Assembly (NCBI GenBank): GCA_034766995.1
Contig: CM068325.1
Location: 4,970,946 to 5,034,945 of the forward strand
DNA length: 64,000 nt
DNA from: Acanthacorydalis orientalis
Taxonomy: Eukaryota > Arthropoda > Insecta > Megaloptera > Corydalidae
Direction: 5' to 3'
Shown: positions 46,648 to 58,445 of the stretch, in pieces
Layout: each line of letters opens with the position of its first letter
Position numbering within the stretch: the stretch's first letter is position 1
Position numbers and translations under genes: made by a program
Notes under the pieces: model-generated
The model's database searches: none
The model's input: only the letters and a program-made list of their open reading frames with translations
Told to the model about the DNA's origin: nothing

Positions 46648-48221
46648 CACACACACACACACACACGATCGTCGAACGTAACAACAGCGTGCCGGAAACA
46701 AACCTCCGCATCCCCGGCCGTGCTGTTCGACGTCGACAGCGTCTCGATATGCTCGAGCATCCGCGTCAGCTGTGCGACGTTCTGCTGTATGAGGCCGAGC
46801 TCCTTGTTGACGGACTCGAGCGCCGGCGTCGAGTCGACGATCCACGCGGCGAGCCGGCCGCCCGGCGACACGACGCCGCCCGACATCGGCTTCATTCCGC
46901 GCGGCAACGAACCGTCGCGGCTGATCACTTCCGGCGGCGTCAGCGGAAGTTCTAATCGAACAGAAGAGAAGAGAAAGCAGAAGCACGACGGTGCGACGCG
47001 CGCGCGATCGTAGATCGCGGCGTCGGACGACGGCGACCGACACTCACTGCTCCTGACCGACGTCGGGCTGTCGATGTCGTCGAGGAGCGCGATCGCGCCC
47101 TGCGACCGGATCAGCGGGAGGTCGCGCGTGCCGTACGTCAGCAGGTGCTGCCTGTAGAGCCGGTGCGCCGTCAGCTGCTGCACCCACGCGACGAACGCCT
47201 CGGCCGTCTTCGCCTTCAGGTGGTAGATGAACTCGTCGGCGTCGATGTCGACCCGCCGACGTTTCTCCTTCGTCGAGATCACGGACAGGCCGATGTCGAC
47301 CGAGCCGTGCAGCTTGCCGCGCGCTATGTCCGTCGGGTTCTTCGCATAGACGAGCAGGCCCTTGTCGACGACGAAGTAGCGCTGCAACACGACACGGGGA
47401 CTTGAACTTCGCGCGGCCGTGCGTCGCGGAACTCGAATTCAATTCTACCGGCTTGGATTCTGAACGCTTTGATTTAACGAACTTCGATTAAACCGACTTA
47501 GATTTCATACGCTTGAACTTTGGCGATCAAGATTTCATGACTTAGTCATTGAGGGCTCTTGCATTCTATGGTTTCGGACATGAGGGACTTATATTTCAAA
47601 GGATGTGAGCTTAAGAACTTTCACAGAGTAAGTCTGTACAGATCTGACCTCCACAGACTTGGTCTCCACAGACCGGGCCTCCACAGACCGGGCCTCCACA
47701 GACCCGGCCTCCACAGACCGGGCCTCCACAGACCCGGCCTCCACAGACCCGGCCTCCACGGACCTGTCTATAGACCCGGCCTCCACACATCTGGACATAA
47801 CGGATGCGGAACACTACTGATTCGATCTCGGAAGACTTACGATTTTACGGAAATTCCAATCTCCGTTTACCTTGTGCCATCCCTTGAGCGGCCACTTCCG
47901 TTTCTTGTGCAGATAGCCGCAATACTTGTCCGGCTTCGACTCGTACCTCTGTCCGTCCTTCAGCCCCTCGAGTATCTCCCACTCGCTGCCGCGCCGTCTG
48001 TTGTTCGTCTTCTTCCTGTTCGCCTGTCCGACGACCGACACGAGGTCCTTCGGATTCTCGACGACGCCCGACTCGCCGCTCAGGCTGTTCGAGTCGGCGG
48101 CGCTCTGCGCGTCCGAGTCGCTGCCGGCCGTCGCGGCGACCTGCTGGTTCTTGAGCTTGCCCCTAGGCGGCGGCAGCGGCGACCGCTTCCGCTCGGACAT
48201 CTGCTGGCCGCGGTGAAACAT
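43688..48221 (-). CDS. Oxysterol-binding-protein-related protein, ORP3/6/7 type
   Basis: Twelve exons in mRNA order: 48221-47871, 47381-47048, 46951-46704, 46546-46030, 45960-45704, 45639-45339, 45267-45092, 45014-44802, 44695-44525, 44455-44133, 44069-43866, 43796-43688; 1067 aa. ORPs move sterols or phosphoinositides at membrane contacts. Ahead of the PH domain, [20 protein letters not shown] and [20 protein letters not shown] mark the ORP3/6/7 branch. PH domain about residues 98-195 (ends [13 protein letters not shown]). A coiled coil ([20 protein letters not shown]) follows, then a Ser-rich region with [17 protein letters not shown]. The FFAT-like VAP-binding motif is SEFYDAEDA (about residue 590). 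The ORD spans about 695-1060, with the fingerprint [11 protein letters not shown] split by an intron, plus [36 protein letters not shown] and [21 protein letters not shown]. The start may instead be at 48200 (MSERKRS). The big exon 46546-46030 could hide a small intron. Confidence 0.95.
46609..46666. repeat. (TA)n / (CA)n microsatellite in ORP intron 3
   Basis: A run of TA then CA repeats inside the 157-bp intron 46547-46703, preceded by a (CT)n tract. Confidence 0.9.
47440..47790. repeat. 15-bp minisatellite in ORP intron 1
   Basis: From about 47650 to 47780 the unit CCTCCACAGACCCGG recurs eight to nine times with single-base changes (CCGGGCCTCCACAGA). The flank from 47450 to 47640 shows a much more degenerate, AT-richer repetition (GACTTAGATTTCATACGCTTG-like words), possibly older units. 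It lies wholly in the intron 47382-47870 and stays open in several frames because the unit is a multiple of three. Confidence 0.85.
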
Positions 48222-51200
48222 AAATCTCACTTTCTTCCTGTCGATCGCCGTCGGGGTGCAATCAGCGGGCGCGCGCGGACGCTACAGGCCCGTCGTCAAC
48301 GCCGGCGACATTTCCACGACGTACGACTGTTCGTTGGCGCGTGCGCGCGGCCACATCTATCCGGCCGCCGCGATCGCATGAACTCTCATCGGTCCACCGA
48401 GCACGCCGGACGATTCTTGCACGGATCTAGAGTCTTGCTCTCGCGCCGGGCGCGCGGAACACCGTGCAGAAGGTCCGTTCGTCGCGAGCGCGACGCACTG
48501 TTCAACTGTTAGCTGTCTCCGCTACGGGCGACAGGTTTTTTGGCATTAAATCAAATCTATGTTGGAAAATGTCTAGAGTTCTATTTAAGGACGCCGAAAT
48601 GACGGGACGAACGGATCTCTCTCTGAAAATAAAACCAGATTTGTGAAATACGCACATTAGATTGTTCGATTTAAGAAAATTACATCAGTCTCACACACAC
48701 GCACAACGTGCGTGCGTGTGTGTGCGTGTGTGACCTGTAAACATGGCACGCGAATCAATAAAACAATCCACACACAAACGCTCAATCTCACGCATTCTGT
48801 TTTCTCCTTCATTCTTTCGAACAAATCGATTTCAAACTTCCCGCCGAAATCAATCGAACATTAATACAACTTTTCTTGTACGTTTTTTGTAAAATTGACC
48901 CTTAATCCTTACTCAAAATTCAAAAAATCGTACACCGTTCGAAAGGGCGTTAAATTCACTATGACATATATTTTTTTTTGGATTTTTATAAGAGTGAACA
49001 GGCCCGTAACACAGACTCGAACAAGGCTACTCGAAAACGAACATTAATACAACTTTTCTTGTACGTTTTTTGAAAAATTAACCGTTAATCCTTACTCAAA
49101 ATTTGAAAAATCGTACACCGTTCGAAAGGGCGTTAAATTCACTACCACATGTATTTTTTGGATTTTTGTACGAGTGAACAGGCCCGTACTGGAGCCAAAA
49201 GCGATTCGACTCACAAGAGCGCGCGCACGAATCACCGCCGCCACACAAAAACAACGACCGTTTCGAATCGATCGACTCATTGTTTTGTTAAACAATTGCA
49301 CGCAGTAAACGTCAAACCTTGCGAACAAATAAACAAACGAGCGCGTAAATGTCAGTCGGGGTCATTCGTACGTTTTTAAATTCATATTTCAACATTCGAA
49401 CGAGCGTTCGGCCCCGTTTTTGCTCGGTCCGTCTCTTTTCAGTCACAATTCGGTCCGGAAACCGGCCTGAAAATCGAAACTTTTCACTCGAGTTCCGTTT
49501 TATATTTTTTTTTCAATAAATAAATAAATAAATGAATGCCGTTTCGAATTCTGGACGTTCGATTAGACCGACCTACAAATCCGACAATTGGGTCACGTTT
49601 AGAGAGACAGGACCGGCTTCGGCCCCGAAAATCCAGCGACGGGTTTCGATTTCGACCCGGATCTTTTTATAAACGGGCCTTGTTTTGATTTCCGAGTCGA
49701 TTTTTTTTTAAATCCGTCCGAGTTTAAACTCCGTACCGGTCTAAGAATCCAATAAAATCTCCGCAGGCGAGACTGTTTTGTTTTTCGACCGATTTTCGGT
49801 CGATTCCGTCGACGAATCTGATTTTTTTTCAAAATCCGGTCCTGTTTAGGTCCCGTACCGGTCTAAGAACCGGAAAAAAACTAGGAAGACCGTTTTTGTT
49901 TTTCGATTATTTCGATTTTTCGCTGTTCTCCGCAAGAGGGCTCGGAAAACATTCACAGGCCGTTCGATCCTTGAACGTTACACTTCTTTTTAGAACCGAT
50001 TCGTACCTTTTAAAATGTTTAACTGGGATTGGAATTGTTTTAATAAATTCCGACTCGAGTCCGTTGACAAGAGACTATCTTTTGTTTTTTTTTCAAGAAA
50101 AAAAAAAGAATCGAGAACGACGACGGAACACCGTCATTTGTTTATATTTACAGTAGACGTCCGTTCGAACACCTGAACGCTAGAAATCGATTCCTGTGTC
50201 AAACGCACGCACACACATTCGCACGCACTGAAACGCAGATCCGTTCCCGGCGTTTCGTCCGCTGTTTCGCCGTCCAGGTTTCACGGGCCGTCGCCGGATC
50301 GTCGGACCGGCGGGGACGGAAACAAAATGACAATCGAACGATCGTCCACTTACTGATTTTAATCGGATTAGACGTCGGTCCGTAGTCGACGGCCGTCCGT
50401 CGTCGTGTCGTGACCTCCGGATCGATTCGTTCCCTAACCTCGACACATTCTTTCCGCCGTATCGATCTAACAACTCGACAACAAACCGAACACGAAGTTA
50501 CTGTCCGTTTATTTTTCGCACACGATCGGGCAGGACATGGATCCGCGCACTTGTTCCGACGGAAACGTCGAGAGCGTTCTTTTTTTTTCGCTCGCCCCGA
50601 AGAGTGCCGTGCGGACGATTGTCAATTCCCGATTGGTTCGCGACCACGCACGCACGCACCGTCCGTCTAACCGTCGGCCTTGACGGACGACGGGTGCGTT
50701 TAATTGACCGCAATTAAGGTTTACGCTGCCCGTCGACGCGGCGACAGGGCCGTACGCACGCACCGAGCTGTCAGACGGTCGTCCGTCGTTCGGACGGGAC
50801 GGGCGGGCACACGTCCTTCGAACCGGGCGACACGCGAGTCCTGTACCGAAACACGCGTGCGAGTTCGCGATTTTCTCGTGCAGGGCCGCTCACACGTACA
50901 GGCGGACGCACGGGCCGTGTGTGTGCGCCTCCGGTCGAGTGTTCGGAATCGGTTGCCGCAGAATATTACGTCACTAGTGCAGAGCCGTGTCGCATACACG
51001 CGGCCATCTTGTTGCGTGCGAACTGGTCTCAATGTCACTTTTCAGCGAACGCGGCACGGATTGTCCGCGCGCACACACACACACGTTCCTATATCTCTCT
51101 CCCTCTCTCTGTACACACATGTGTGTGTACGGATGCATGCGTTTGCACGCTCTCGAGAACGAAGAAACATATATGCATCGATACGCGTTCTGTATCTATC

Positions 51201-51300
51201 TGTCTCGGTCGTACAGGCGGCTTTGAGGCGCGCGCGCGGGTCGTGTAGGTAGCACTTGTTTCATTCTGAGCGAAACTGTCAGACATATGTCTTCCTTGTC
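48222..51300. other. ORP upstream region and spacer
   Basis: The left 300 bp is CG-rich and should hold the ORP promoter and leader. The rest is spacer with a direct duplication at 48855-49190, a pair of TCCGTACCGGTCTAAGAA blocks at about 49735 and 49855, another CG-rich stretch at 50160-51050 and short (CA)n/(TG)n runs at 48690-48730 and 51075-51130. I see no protein-coding gene; the open frames at 50.4-51.2 kb are Arg-rich and unlike any family I know. Confidence 0.45.
48855..49190. repeat. Direct duplication, two copies of about 160 bp
   Basis: CGAACATTAATACAACTTTT starts copies at about 48855 and 49038. Both continue CTTGTACGTTTTTTG, AATCCTTACTCAAAATT, AATCGTACACCGTTCGAAAG, GGCGTTAAATTCACTA and GTGAACAGGCCCGTA with few changes, so the duplication is fairly recent. 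No coding role seen. Confidence 0.85.
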
Positions 51301-51329
51301 ATATCGGTACGTTGTCGATCTACCCATCG

Positions 51330-51370
51330 CTGTTACTCATCGAGTATATATATATATATATATATATCAT
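51330..51370. repeat. (TA)n microsatellite
   Basis: Short (TA)n run followed by ATCATATATAAAC. A similar (TA)n lies at about 51590-51605. Confidence 0.9.
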
Positions 51371-51913
51371 ATATAAACATATTATTGGAAGCCTGTTGTG
51401 AAAAAAGAAAGACATATCGATCAGCACACATTTAACATATACCTGCCCCACTCATAGAGGCGCCTTACGCGCTTGCGCGAATTGTGTACTTGCTAGTATT
51501 TTGTTTTTCACTTTCAGATCTGTTCTGTTCTGTCATATCGGCTCGTACGTTGTCTATCCATCGCTGTTTATCGACACATAGCATGTTTATAATATATATA
51601 TATATTGGTTGGTTTGTGTGTGACTCATAGATAAATTCGTACCGATTGTGTCATACCGTGTGCCACCTGTAATGTACACAACACGCGCCCGTATCAAAAG
51701 CCTTGTCGACTTTTTTTCCATGTTATTGAATCTTTATTGGCTCGTTCTGTCGTGCCGCTTTCAATCCGCATCGAGATTGAAAACGGACGGGTTTCCCAAT
51801 AAGGAAAATGGGTCGATAGATAGACCGACATTGTTGCATATTCATTGTGTATACGGCCGACTGAAAATTCGTCGTACTGCCACACGATATTGTTACCGTG
51901 ACTGTATGTAAAA

Positions 51914-52960
51914 TAGTAAATATGAAAATTGAAATGTTTATGGCCTTATTGATCGCTGTACCGAACTTACCTTTCGACTTGAAAACATGATATGTCAGTA
52001 ACAATGTTCGATTGATAATTAAGTCATATCTTTTCCTGCTGCAGTGAAAATGAGATGGAAAAGCGTACAAATAGGGAGTGTAAGTGAGAGACAGCGAGCC
52101 ACAAGTCTTGAAAGATCCGTACTGTTTCGTTTAAATATAAAAACATACAGTAAAATATCGGTAAATGATGATTGTGCACGATTAACAAAGCAAATATGAA
52201 TTATATATCTGAAAATTAGAATGCTTACTACTTTCGAACAGTAGATTTTCACAATATTCAATTCGGATTCATACAACTCGATACCTTTTGTATACTGTGC
52301 GAAAAATGGAATAGGAAACCGTACAAATATAGAGTGTAAGTGAGAAAGGGAGAGCTGCATGTCTTAAATTTTTTTATTCTTCTGTTAAAAATATACAAAA
52401 CCGCTACGAAATGTCATCAAGCGATAATTAAACATGCCCGGAAGAGTAAATATGAAATATGCGAATATTTAGCGTTATTAAATGCTTACCGAACGTGTAT
52501 TTTGACTTGAAAACATGATATATCAATCGATTGATTCATTAAGTCGCATATTTTCCTACTGCAGTGAAAGTGAGATAGAAAAGCGTACGAATAGAGAGTG
52601 TAAGTGAGAAACAGCGAGCCGCGAGTCATGAAATCCGTACCGTTTTGTTTAAATACAAGAACCTGCCGTAAAATGTCAATAAATGATAATTGAACATGAT
52701 AAGCAAAGTAAATATGAATTAAATTTCTGGAAATTAGAACACTTAAACGTATTAATCGCGATATTGGACATGTTTTTCTATTTTCAAACATTGTATTTTC
52801 ACAGCAATGTCCCAATGAGTTGACAGCTTTGTAGACTGTATAAAAGTGAGATGGAATATCGTACGACTATAGAGTGTAAGCGAGAAAGATAGAGTTGCAG
52901 GTATTATAAATCGTGCTGATCAATCAATGATATTTGAATATGATTAGAAAAGTAAATAAG
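51914..52960. repeat. Tandem array, four units of about 260 bp
   Basis: AAATATGAA landmarks occur at about 51914, 52189, 52444 and 52709, and AAATAAGAA at 52950. AGATGGAAAAGCGTAC-type landmarks with GTGTAAGTGAGA lie at about 52051, 52308, 52573 and 52849. The intervals (about 240-276 bp) give a tandem array, diverged by substitutions and small indels. Each unit also holds GTCAATAAATGATAATTGAA-like sequence. Related single copies lie in Clock intron 1, near 13.15 kb and at 30.4-31.1 kb, so the unit looks like a mobile or satellite family. Confidence 0.7.
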
Positions 52961-53038
52961 AATTGTATTTATACCGAACGTGTTTATCTCATAAGGTACT
53001 TAAATTCGATTGAAAAAAAATGTTTCAATATTAAAATA

Positions 53039-53044
53039 TTTATT
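53039..53044 (-). terminator. Polyadenylation signal of DDX27
   Basis: AATAAA on the minus strand (TTTATT on plus), 43 bp beyond the DDX27 stop codon. Good spacing for a compact 3' end. Confidence 0.7.
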
Positions 53045-53086
53045 CAACAGTATACAAACAAAAACGATCCATATACAACATGTACT

Positions 53087-55520
53087 TCATTTCTTTTTAT
53101 TCGTCGCGAACGCGCCTCTCTTTCCTCCCTTGTGCGACGGTTTCCCGAAAACTTTTTTGCTCGCTCCCTTATTGCCCTTCGCGTTCCATTTACTCTTTTT
53201 GTTCTGTTTCTGCGCGACATTAGCGTCATACCTCAGCCTCTTCGCACCCTTCTTCGATATGTCGCACAGGTCGACGTCGAACTTCGACTTCTTCTTCTTC
53301 TTGCCCCGCGCCGCGCCGGAAGCCGTGTCGTCCGGACACGACTTGATCTTCTGCGGCTTCGACTTCCGCTTCGCGAACCGTGCCTGTACCATCATGACCT
53401 TCTTCAGTTCCGACTGCACTCTGTCTTCGGGCGTTTCGATCCGCTTCTTATTCTTCTTCTTTGTCGTCGACTTCTGCTCGCCGGGCTCGTTCTCGTCGTC
53501 GGAATCTCGTTTCCGTTTCCTGTTCTTCTGCTTCTTTTCGACAGGCTTTAACGACAGACGTTCTTTCTCTTCCGTCCGTTCTTTCTTCGTCTGGAACCAC
53601 GGGCGTGACCGTTTATCGCCGGTTTCTCCGTTCAGTATCTTCTCCAATCTGTTCGTCTGGTTCTCCGCTTTCCGTAGCAGCCTCTCCTCTTTCTCTTCGA
53701 TCAATATTTTCGTTACGTCGCCTTCGAAATCGTTCACTCTACCTGAAGAAAAAAAAAGTGAACGAAACAGTCTTTCGGATAAATTCGAAATCGTTTACTT
53801 CTGTATTTTTCGATGATGTCGAGCGGGATGATCCTCGTCTTGACCGGATCTTTCGCACGTTTTATGATGTCTTTCACCATTTTTCGCTCCTGTTCGCCGG
53901 CCAGACTGACCGAAATTCCGGCTCGGCCGGCACGCGCCGTCCTCCCGACCCTGTGGATGTAGTGTTCGAGCGTCGCCGGCATCACGAAATTGATGACCGT
54001 CTTGACGCCGGGTATGTCGAGACCCCTGGCCGCGACGTCGGTCGCGACGAGCACGTCGATCTCCTCTCCCTTGAACTTCTCGAGCGCTTCGAGCCGCTGC
54101 GGCTGCGTCAGATTCCCGTGGAGCTCTCCGATCCGGACGCCGAACAGGCCGAGCAGGACGTGAAGCCGGTGCGCTTGCCTTTTCGTCTGCACGAAGATCA
54201 TGCAGTGGTCGCGGAACGTCCGGCACACGAGAGCCGCCAGAACCGGCTCGCGGTCCGGTTCTCGATCTTTCCGGATCCTGTAAAGCGACGACGGATACTA
54301 TCGGAACGTTCGTATCGTCGAAGACGGTACCTTATGAACTCTTGTCGTAGATTGAACGCGACGTCCCGATTGCTGTCGACGAACACCTTGACCGGCTTGT
54401 CGAGCGAGACGGCGGCGAGATCCTCGACCGCGTCGGTCATCGTCGCCGAAAACAGCATCGTCTGTCTCGTCCTCGAACACTGTCTGACGATCTCCTTCAT
54501 CTGCTCGGCGAAATACTCGTCGAGCATCCGGTCGGCTTCGTCGAGGATCAGCACCTCTATCGAGTCGAGTCCGAACGTCGGCGTGCCCTTCAGGTGATCG
54601 ATCAGCCGTCCCGGCGTCGCGATCACGACGTCCGGGTTCTTCCGGAGCACGGCCTCTTGCGTTTTCAGATCGAGCCCGCCGACCGACAGTCCGATCTCGA
54701 CGCTCGTGAACTGCGCGAGCTGTTTCGTCACTCGGTACACTTGCACGCCGAGTTCGCGCGTAGGGACGAGGACCAAGACCCTCGTCGTAGGGATTTCGGT
54801 GACCGGACGGTACAGCAGCCTCTCTAACGTCGGTAGCATGTACGCGGCCGTCTTACCGGTACCGGTCGCGGCGCATCCGCACACGTCTCTGCCGAGCAGG
54901 GCGACCGGAATCGTCGCCGACTGTATCGGCGTCGGGTGAACGTAGTTCAGGTGACCGATCGCTTTCATCAACGGACGGGAGAGGTTCATCTGGTAGAACG
55001 TCGAACTGTTATCGTCGAGCGCGGGTTCCTCGAAGAAGTCCTCGACGACACGCTTCGTCTTCTTTTCTTTACGCTTCTTGTCCCGGATCGTGTCTCTTTT
55101 CATTTCGCTGTCTGACAACACGATCTCTGTGCAGTCGTCATCGATATCGATGTCGGTCTCGCCGACAGGTCCGTCGGTGCGCTTGTCGGAGAGCACTTTC
55201 TTGATTTTATCATCGGTCTTACTCTTGGGTTTACGTTTAACATACTTCATCAGATCATCCCAGGGGTCTTTGTTGTACTCGGCGACGGAGCTTACGAACT
55301 GGAAGTCTGTGTTAAAGTCCGCACGCTTCTTATTCTTCTGTTTCGACGGCTGGAACTGGAAAAGTACATGAAACCTCACTCTACAGATCTCTCTTTCGTC
55401 CCTGAAACCACATTAGTTTACCTCGACCTCCTCGTCTGACGTCTCCGACAGGTCGGTGACCTGCTCGTCATCTTCGATCGTGCGGATTAAATCGGGGTAC
55501 TTTTCATTTACGTTTTTCAT
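53087..55520 (-). CDS. Ddx27: DEAD-box RNA helicase DDX27 (Drs1-like)
   Basis: Four exons, 55520-55422, 55355-54331, 54277-53799, 53742-53087; 752 aa. DDX27/Drs1 is a nucleolar helicase for 60S ribosomal subunit assembly and rRNA processing. The acidic N-terminus (DDEQVTDLSETSDEEVE) is typical. Helicase motifs in order: Q motif HPTPIQSATIP (about residue 175), motif I ATGTGKTAA, Ia PTRELGVQ, GG, Ib TPGRLIDH, II LDEADRML, III SAT (LFSATMTDA), then IV MIFVQTK, V VATDVAARGLDI and VI HRVGRTARAGR. All catalytic residues are present. ISVSLAGEQERKMVKDI after motif VI and the long Lys-rich tail (KKKNKK, RGKKKKKSKFDVDLCD, ending FATNKKK) match the family. Start chosen at the first ATG of the upstream exon, giving MKNVNEKYPDLIRTIEDDEQ. 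An antisense open frame at 53461-54597 is a shadow of this gene. Confidence 0.97.
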
Positions 55521-56498
55521 ATTAGCATCGTTTGGAGATTCTTACTTCTCTAGGTTATGTACAATATAGATTCGAAGCATGTATTTTGTCGCATTTGTAG
55601 GTTAAGTTGACGTTTCTGTATACGAACGGATCTCAAAATGTTAATTACAGCGAACGTCAAAATGTTCGTTATGTGAAAGATGAACGAATTAACTTGTTTT
55701 TCTCGATTCTCGTCGGGCGAGCCAGCCTTTTTACACGGCCGGTTCTCAAAATGCCTTCACCGCAGTACAACTTTAATGTACTTATGTATATAGCTGATAA
55801 ATCTTGGGCCCTACACCAACAAGAGTACCGAGCAACAGGGCTCAAGACATGTGAATCACGAATCTCTGAATGTATCGCCGTTTCAGGGAATATACATACA
55901 TATATATATATATATATATAATCACTGAGCGGTAAAACAGTTTTCGATGACTTTCAAGGGGCTCGAATCTGTGCGTGTTAAACCAGCGTGAGCTCGAGGA
56001 GCACCTCTTACTGGCACGCACGTCAATCGGATGAATCGAAACGATTTCACAGGTCATTTCACACACGACCAGTCCTCAAAATGTTCCCGTTATACGAAAT
56101 CAAGTCAGTCGAACGGATCAGACTGATATTTACAGGTCATGTTCTCGTTCAGCACACGATCGGTTTTCGAAGTGGGCCCCATCGGTCCGAATTTCAAGTG
56201 TGCGCGTGCCGACTACACGAACCGTGCCGATTATTATAGGTTATGTCATCGTTTCGAGTCAGTATCGGTAGGAATTACATTTCTATATATTTAAATAAAT
56301 CAAAAGCACTGAACATTCATGTATATATATATATTTATATTTATATGTATATTTCTCGACAATACATACAACAATGTTTATTATACTACACTGAGATCAT
56401 AGCAAATGCTAAAACGTATCAATAATAATAATAATACAAATCAAACACATCGACTCAAACACGACCTCATTCATAATAAAACTCTCCATCAATTATTT

Positions 56499-56581
<83 letters not shown>

Positions 56582-56679
56582 ACATATCGACAAGTATCAA
56601 TTAATTAATTTGTTCATCATTATGGTACATATTTATACTTTTTCATATACATGGAAATGAGTTGATTTATATTATCAAA

Positions 56680-56749
<70 letters not shown>

Positions 56750-57800
56750 ATAGGTTTGTTCTATACATGTCGTAATTACATTAGAATCGAAATCAGAATC
56801 ACATAACGGGCTGATTGCAGTCATATCAGTTGAAAGGTGAGGTTATGTCATTCGACATCTAGAAATCTGATTCGGTTTCGTCCGTTTTTACTGGAAGTAC
56901 TCGTTATAGAATCGATTAGACAGCGAGATGTTTCACGAGAGTGCACGAAACAATCGTATTTCAGTGTATGTGTGTTTTTTTAATCTTTTTTTTTGGACCG
57001 AGGACACGGTTTTCGAATAAGACCGTCCGATAGCCAGATAGTGTTCTAAATCTACGTTTGATTCATGAAATCTGTAGGTGAGCGCTCTTTACATTCTTTA
57101 ATTTTATTTCTATTCAATTTATGCGAGTCCCGTGTCTGCAAACAGTACAACAGATCGATTGGATCGCGCGAACTTGTGATAACGATTGGGGAAAAATTGA
57201 CCTGTACGGTGCGCTAGCCTTAAGTCACGTTTGTTTAATGCAGGTATGAACATCTCGGCCGTTTATTTATCGGTCGGAGAACAACACTAGTCGAATAGCC
57301 GCATGTGTGGCGCAGCCTTAAGGCTAGTGAACACCCTAACCTCAATTTTCAATTTATATGATTGTGAATGCATATATACATATATACATATATATATGTA
57401 TATTTAGATCTGGAAGCGTTTCAACTATAATCGTCAATAAAATAGATTAATCAACTGTGCGTTGAGCGACGAATGTAGATTAATTAACGGTTTTTCCGAA
57501 TTGAAAACTCCTTACGCGCACCGAAGCGCCGACCTTCGATCGAATCGCGTCCAATGTCCGCGACATAACCTCAAATTTGCGTGCACGATTTCGTACCTAT
57601 ATGAATTTCCGTTTCAATTGATATCACTAAGGTGCGATTCGGTCCAGGCTTCCGTACGGGGGTGTTCGAAGAGAGGAACCTCGGAAATCGACAAAAAAAA
57701 CAATTGGCACGGTCGCCATTTGAACGATATGACATTTCGTATGACATGATCGTATCGAGTTAATATAATCGTTTAATACTTTCATGTGGAAGCCTAAATT
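55521..57800. other. DDX27 upstream region and (TA)n-rich spacer
   Basis: AGGTTATGT at 55552-55560 lies about 30 bp upstream of the DDX27 start codon, with further copies at 56238, 56840 and (reverse) 57563. Long (TA)n runs lie at 56512-56579 and 56688-56740, shorter ones at 55900-55920 and 56325-56350. Around 57208-57330 GCGCTAGCCTTAAG and CTTAAGGCTAGTG form an inverted pair about 100 bp apart. No gene seen. Confidence 0.5.
56512..56740. repeat. Two long (TA)n microsatellites
   Basis: Pure TA runs of about 68 bp (56512-56579) and about 53 bp (56688-56740), separated by ordinary AT-rich sequence. Confidence 0.95.
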
Positions 57801-57804
57801 GAAT

Positions 57805-57806
57805 CA

Positions 57807-57864
<58 letters not shown>

Positions 57865-57878
57865 CATACATACATACA
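57805..57878. repeat. (TA)n / (CATA)n run beside the mariner cluster
   Basis: About 50 bp of TA followed by CATA repeats, ending at the left edge of mini-element unit 1. Similar TA runs separate units 1/2 and 2/3 and follow unit 4. Confidence 0.95.
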
Positions 57879-58036
57879 TTAGATTGGTACGAAAATAGTT
57901 GCGGTAATGTATATGAATTTGAAGGTCATTAACCGCAATTATGTTTAATGTATATATTAGTTTGGTAGAAAAATAATTGCGATTTATGAACTACCAATTC
58001 ATATATATTGCCGCAACTATTTTCCTACCAACCAAA
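57879..58036. mobile_element. Mariner-type miniature element, unit 1
   Basis: The left end TAGATTGGTACGAAAATAGT, continuing TGCGG, is mirrored at the right end by CCGCAACTATTTTCCTACCA. The terminal inverted repeat is about 38 bp and extends over TGAATT. The end sequence belongs to the mariner TTAGGTTGGTNC...AATTGCGG type seen in human MADE1/Hsmar1-like elements. An internal second head (TTTGGTAGAAAAATAATTGC) makes the unit a compound palindrome. No transposase. Flanked by (TA)n, and TA is the mariner target site. Confidence 0.8.
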
Positions 58037-58070
58037 TGTTTATATATATATATATATATATATATGTACA

Positions 58071-58218
58071 TAGGTTGGTACGAAAATAGTTGCGCTAATG
58101 TATACGAATTTAAAGGACATTCACCGCAATTATTAATGTATTAGGATGGTAGAAAAATAACTGCGGTTTATGTACTTCAAATTCATATATACTATCGTAA
58201 TTATTTTCCTACCAACGT
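58071..58218. mobile_element. Mariner-type miniature element, unit 2
   Basis: TAGGTTGGTACGAAAATAGT at the left and TAATTATTTTCCTACCAACG at the right, with an internal GATGGTAGAAAAATAACTGC head. Same layout and length as unit 1 (about 150 bp), with scattered substitutions. (TA)n lies on both sides. Confidence 0.8.
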
Positions 58219-58224
58219 AATATT

Positions 58225-58280
<56 letters not shown>

Positions 58281-58283
<3 letters not shown>

Positions 58284-58432
58284 GGTTGGTACGAAAATAG
58301 TTGCGCTAATGTACACGAATTTAAAGGACATTAACCGCGCAATTATTAATGTATTAGGTTGGTAGAAAAATAATTGCGGTTTATGAACTTCGAATTCATA
58401 TACACTACCGTAATTATTTTCCTACCAACCTG
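58281..58432. mobile_element. Mariner-type miniature element, unit 3
   Basis: TATGGTTGGTACGAAAATAG at the left, TTATTTTCCTACCAACCTGA at the right, and internal TTAGGTTGGTAGAAAAATAA in the middle. The body TTTAAAGGACATTAACCGC matches unit 2 closely, so units 2 and 3 are the nearest relatives. Confidence 0.8.
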
Positions 58433-58445
58433 ATATATATACACA

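Noticed and set aside
53461..54597. 378-codon open frame on the plus strand opposite DDX27
   Set aside because: Antisense shadow of conserved helicase exons, crossing two introns of the real gene.
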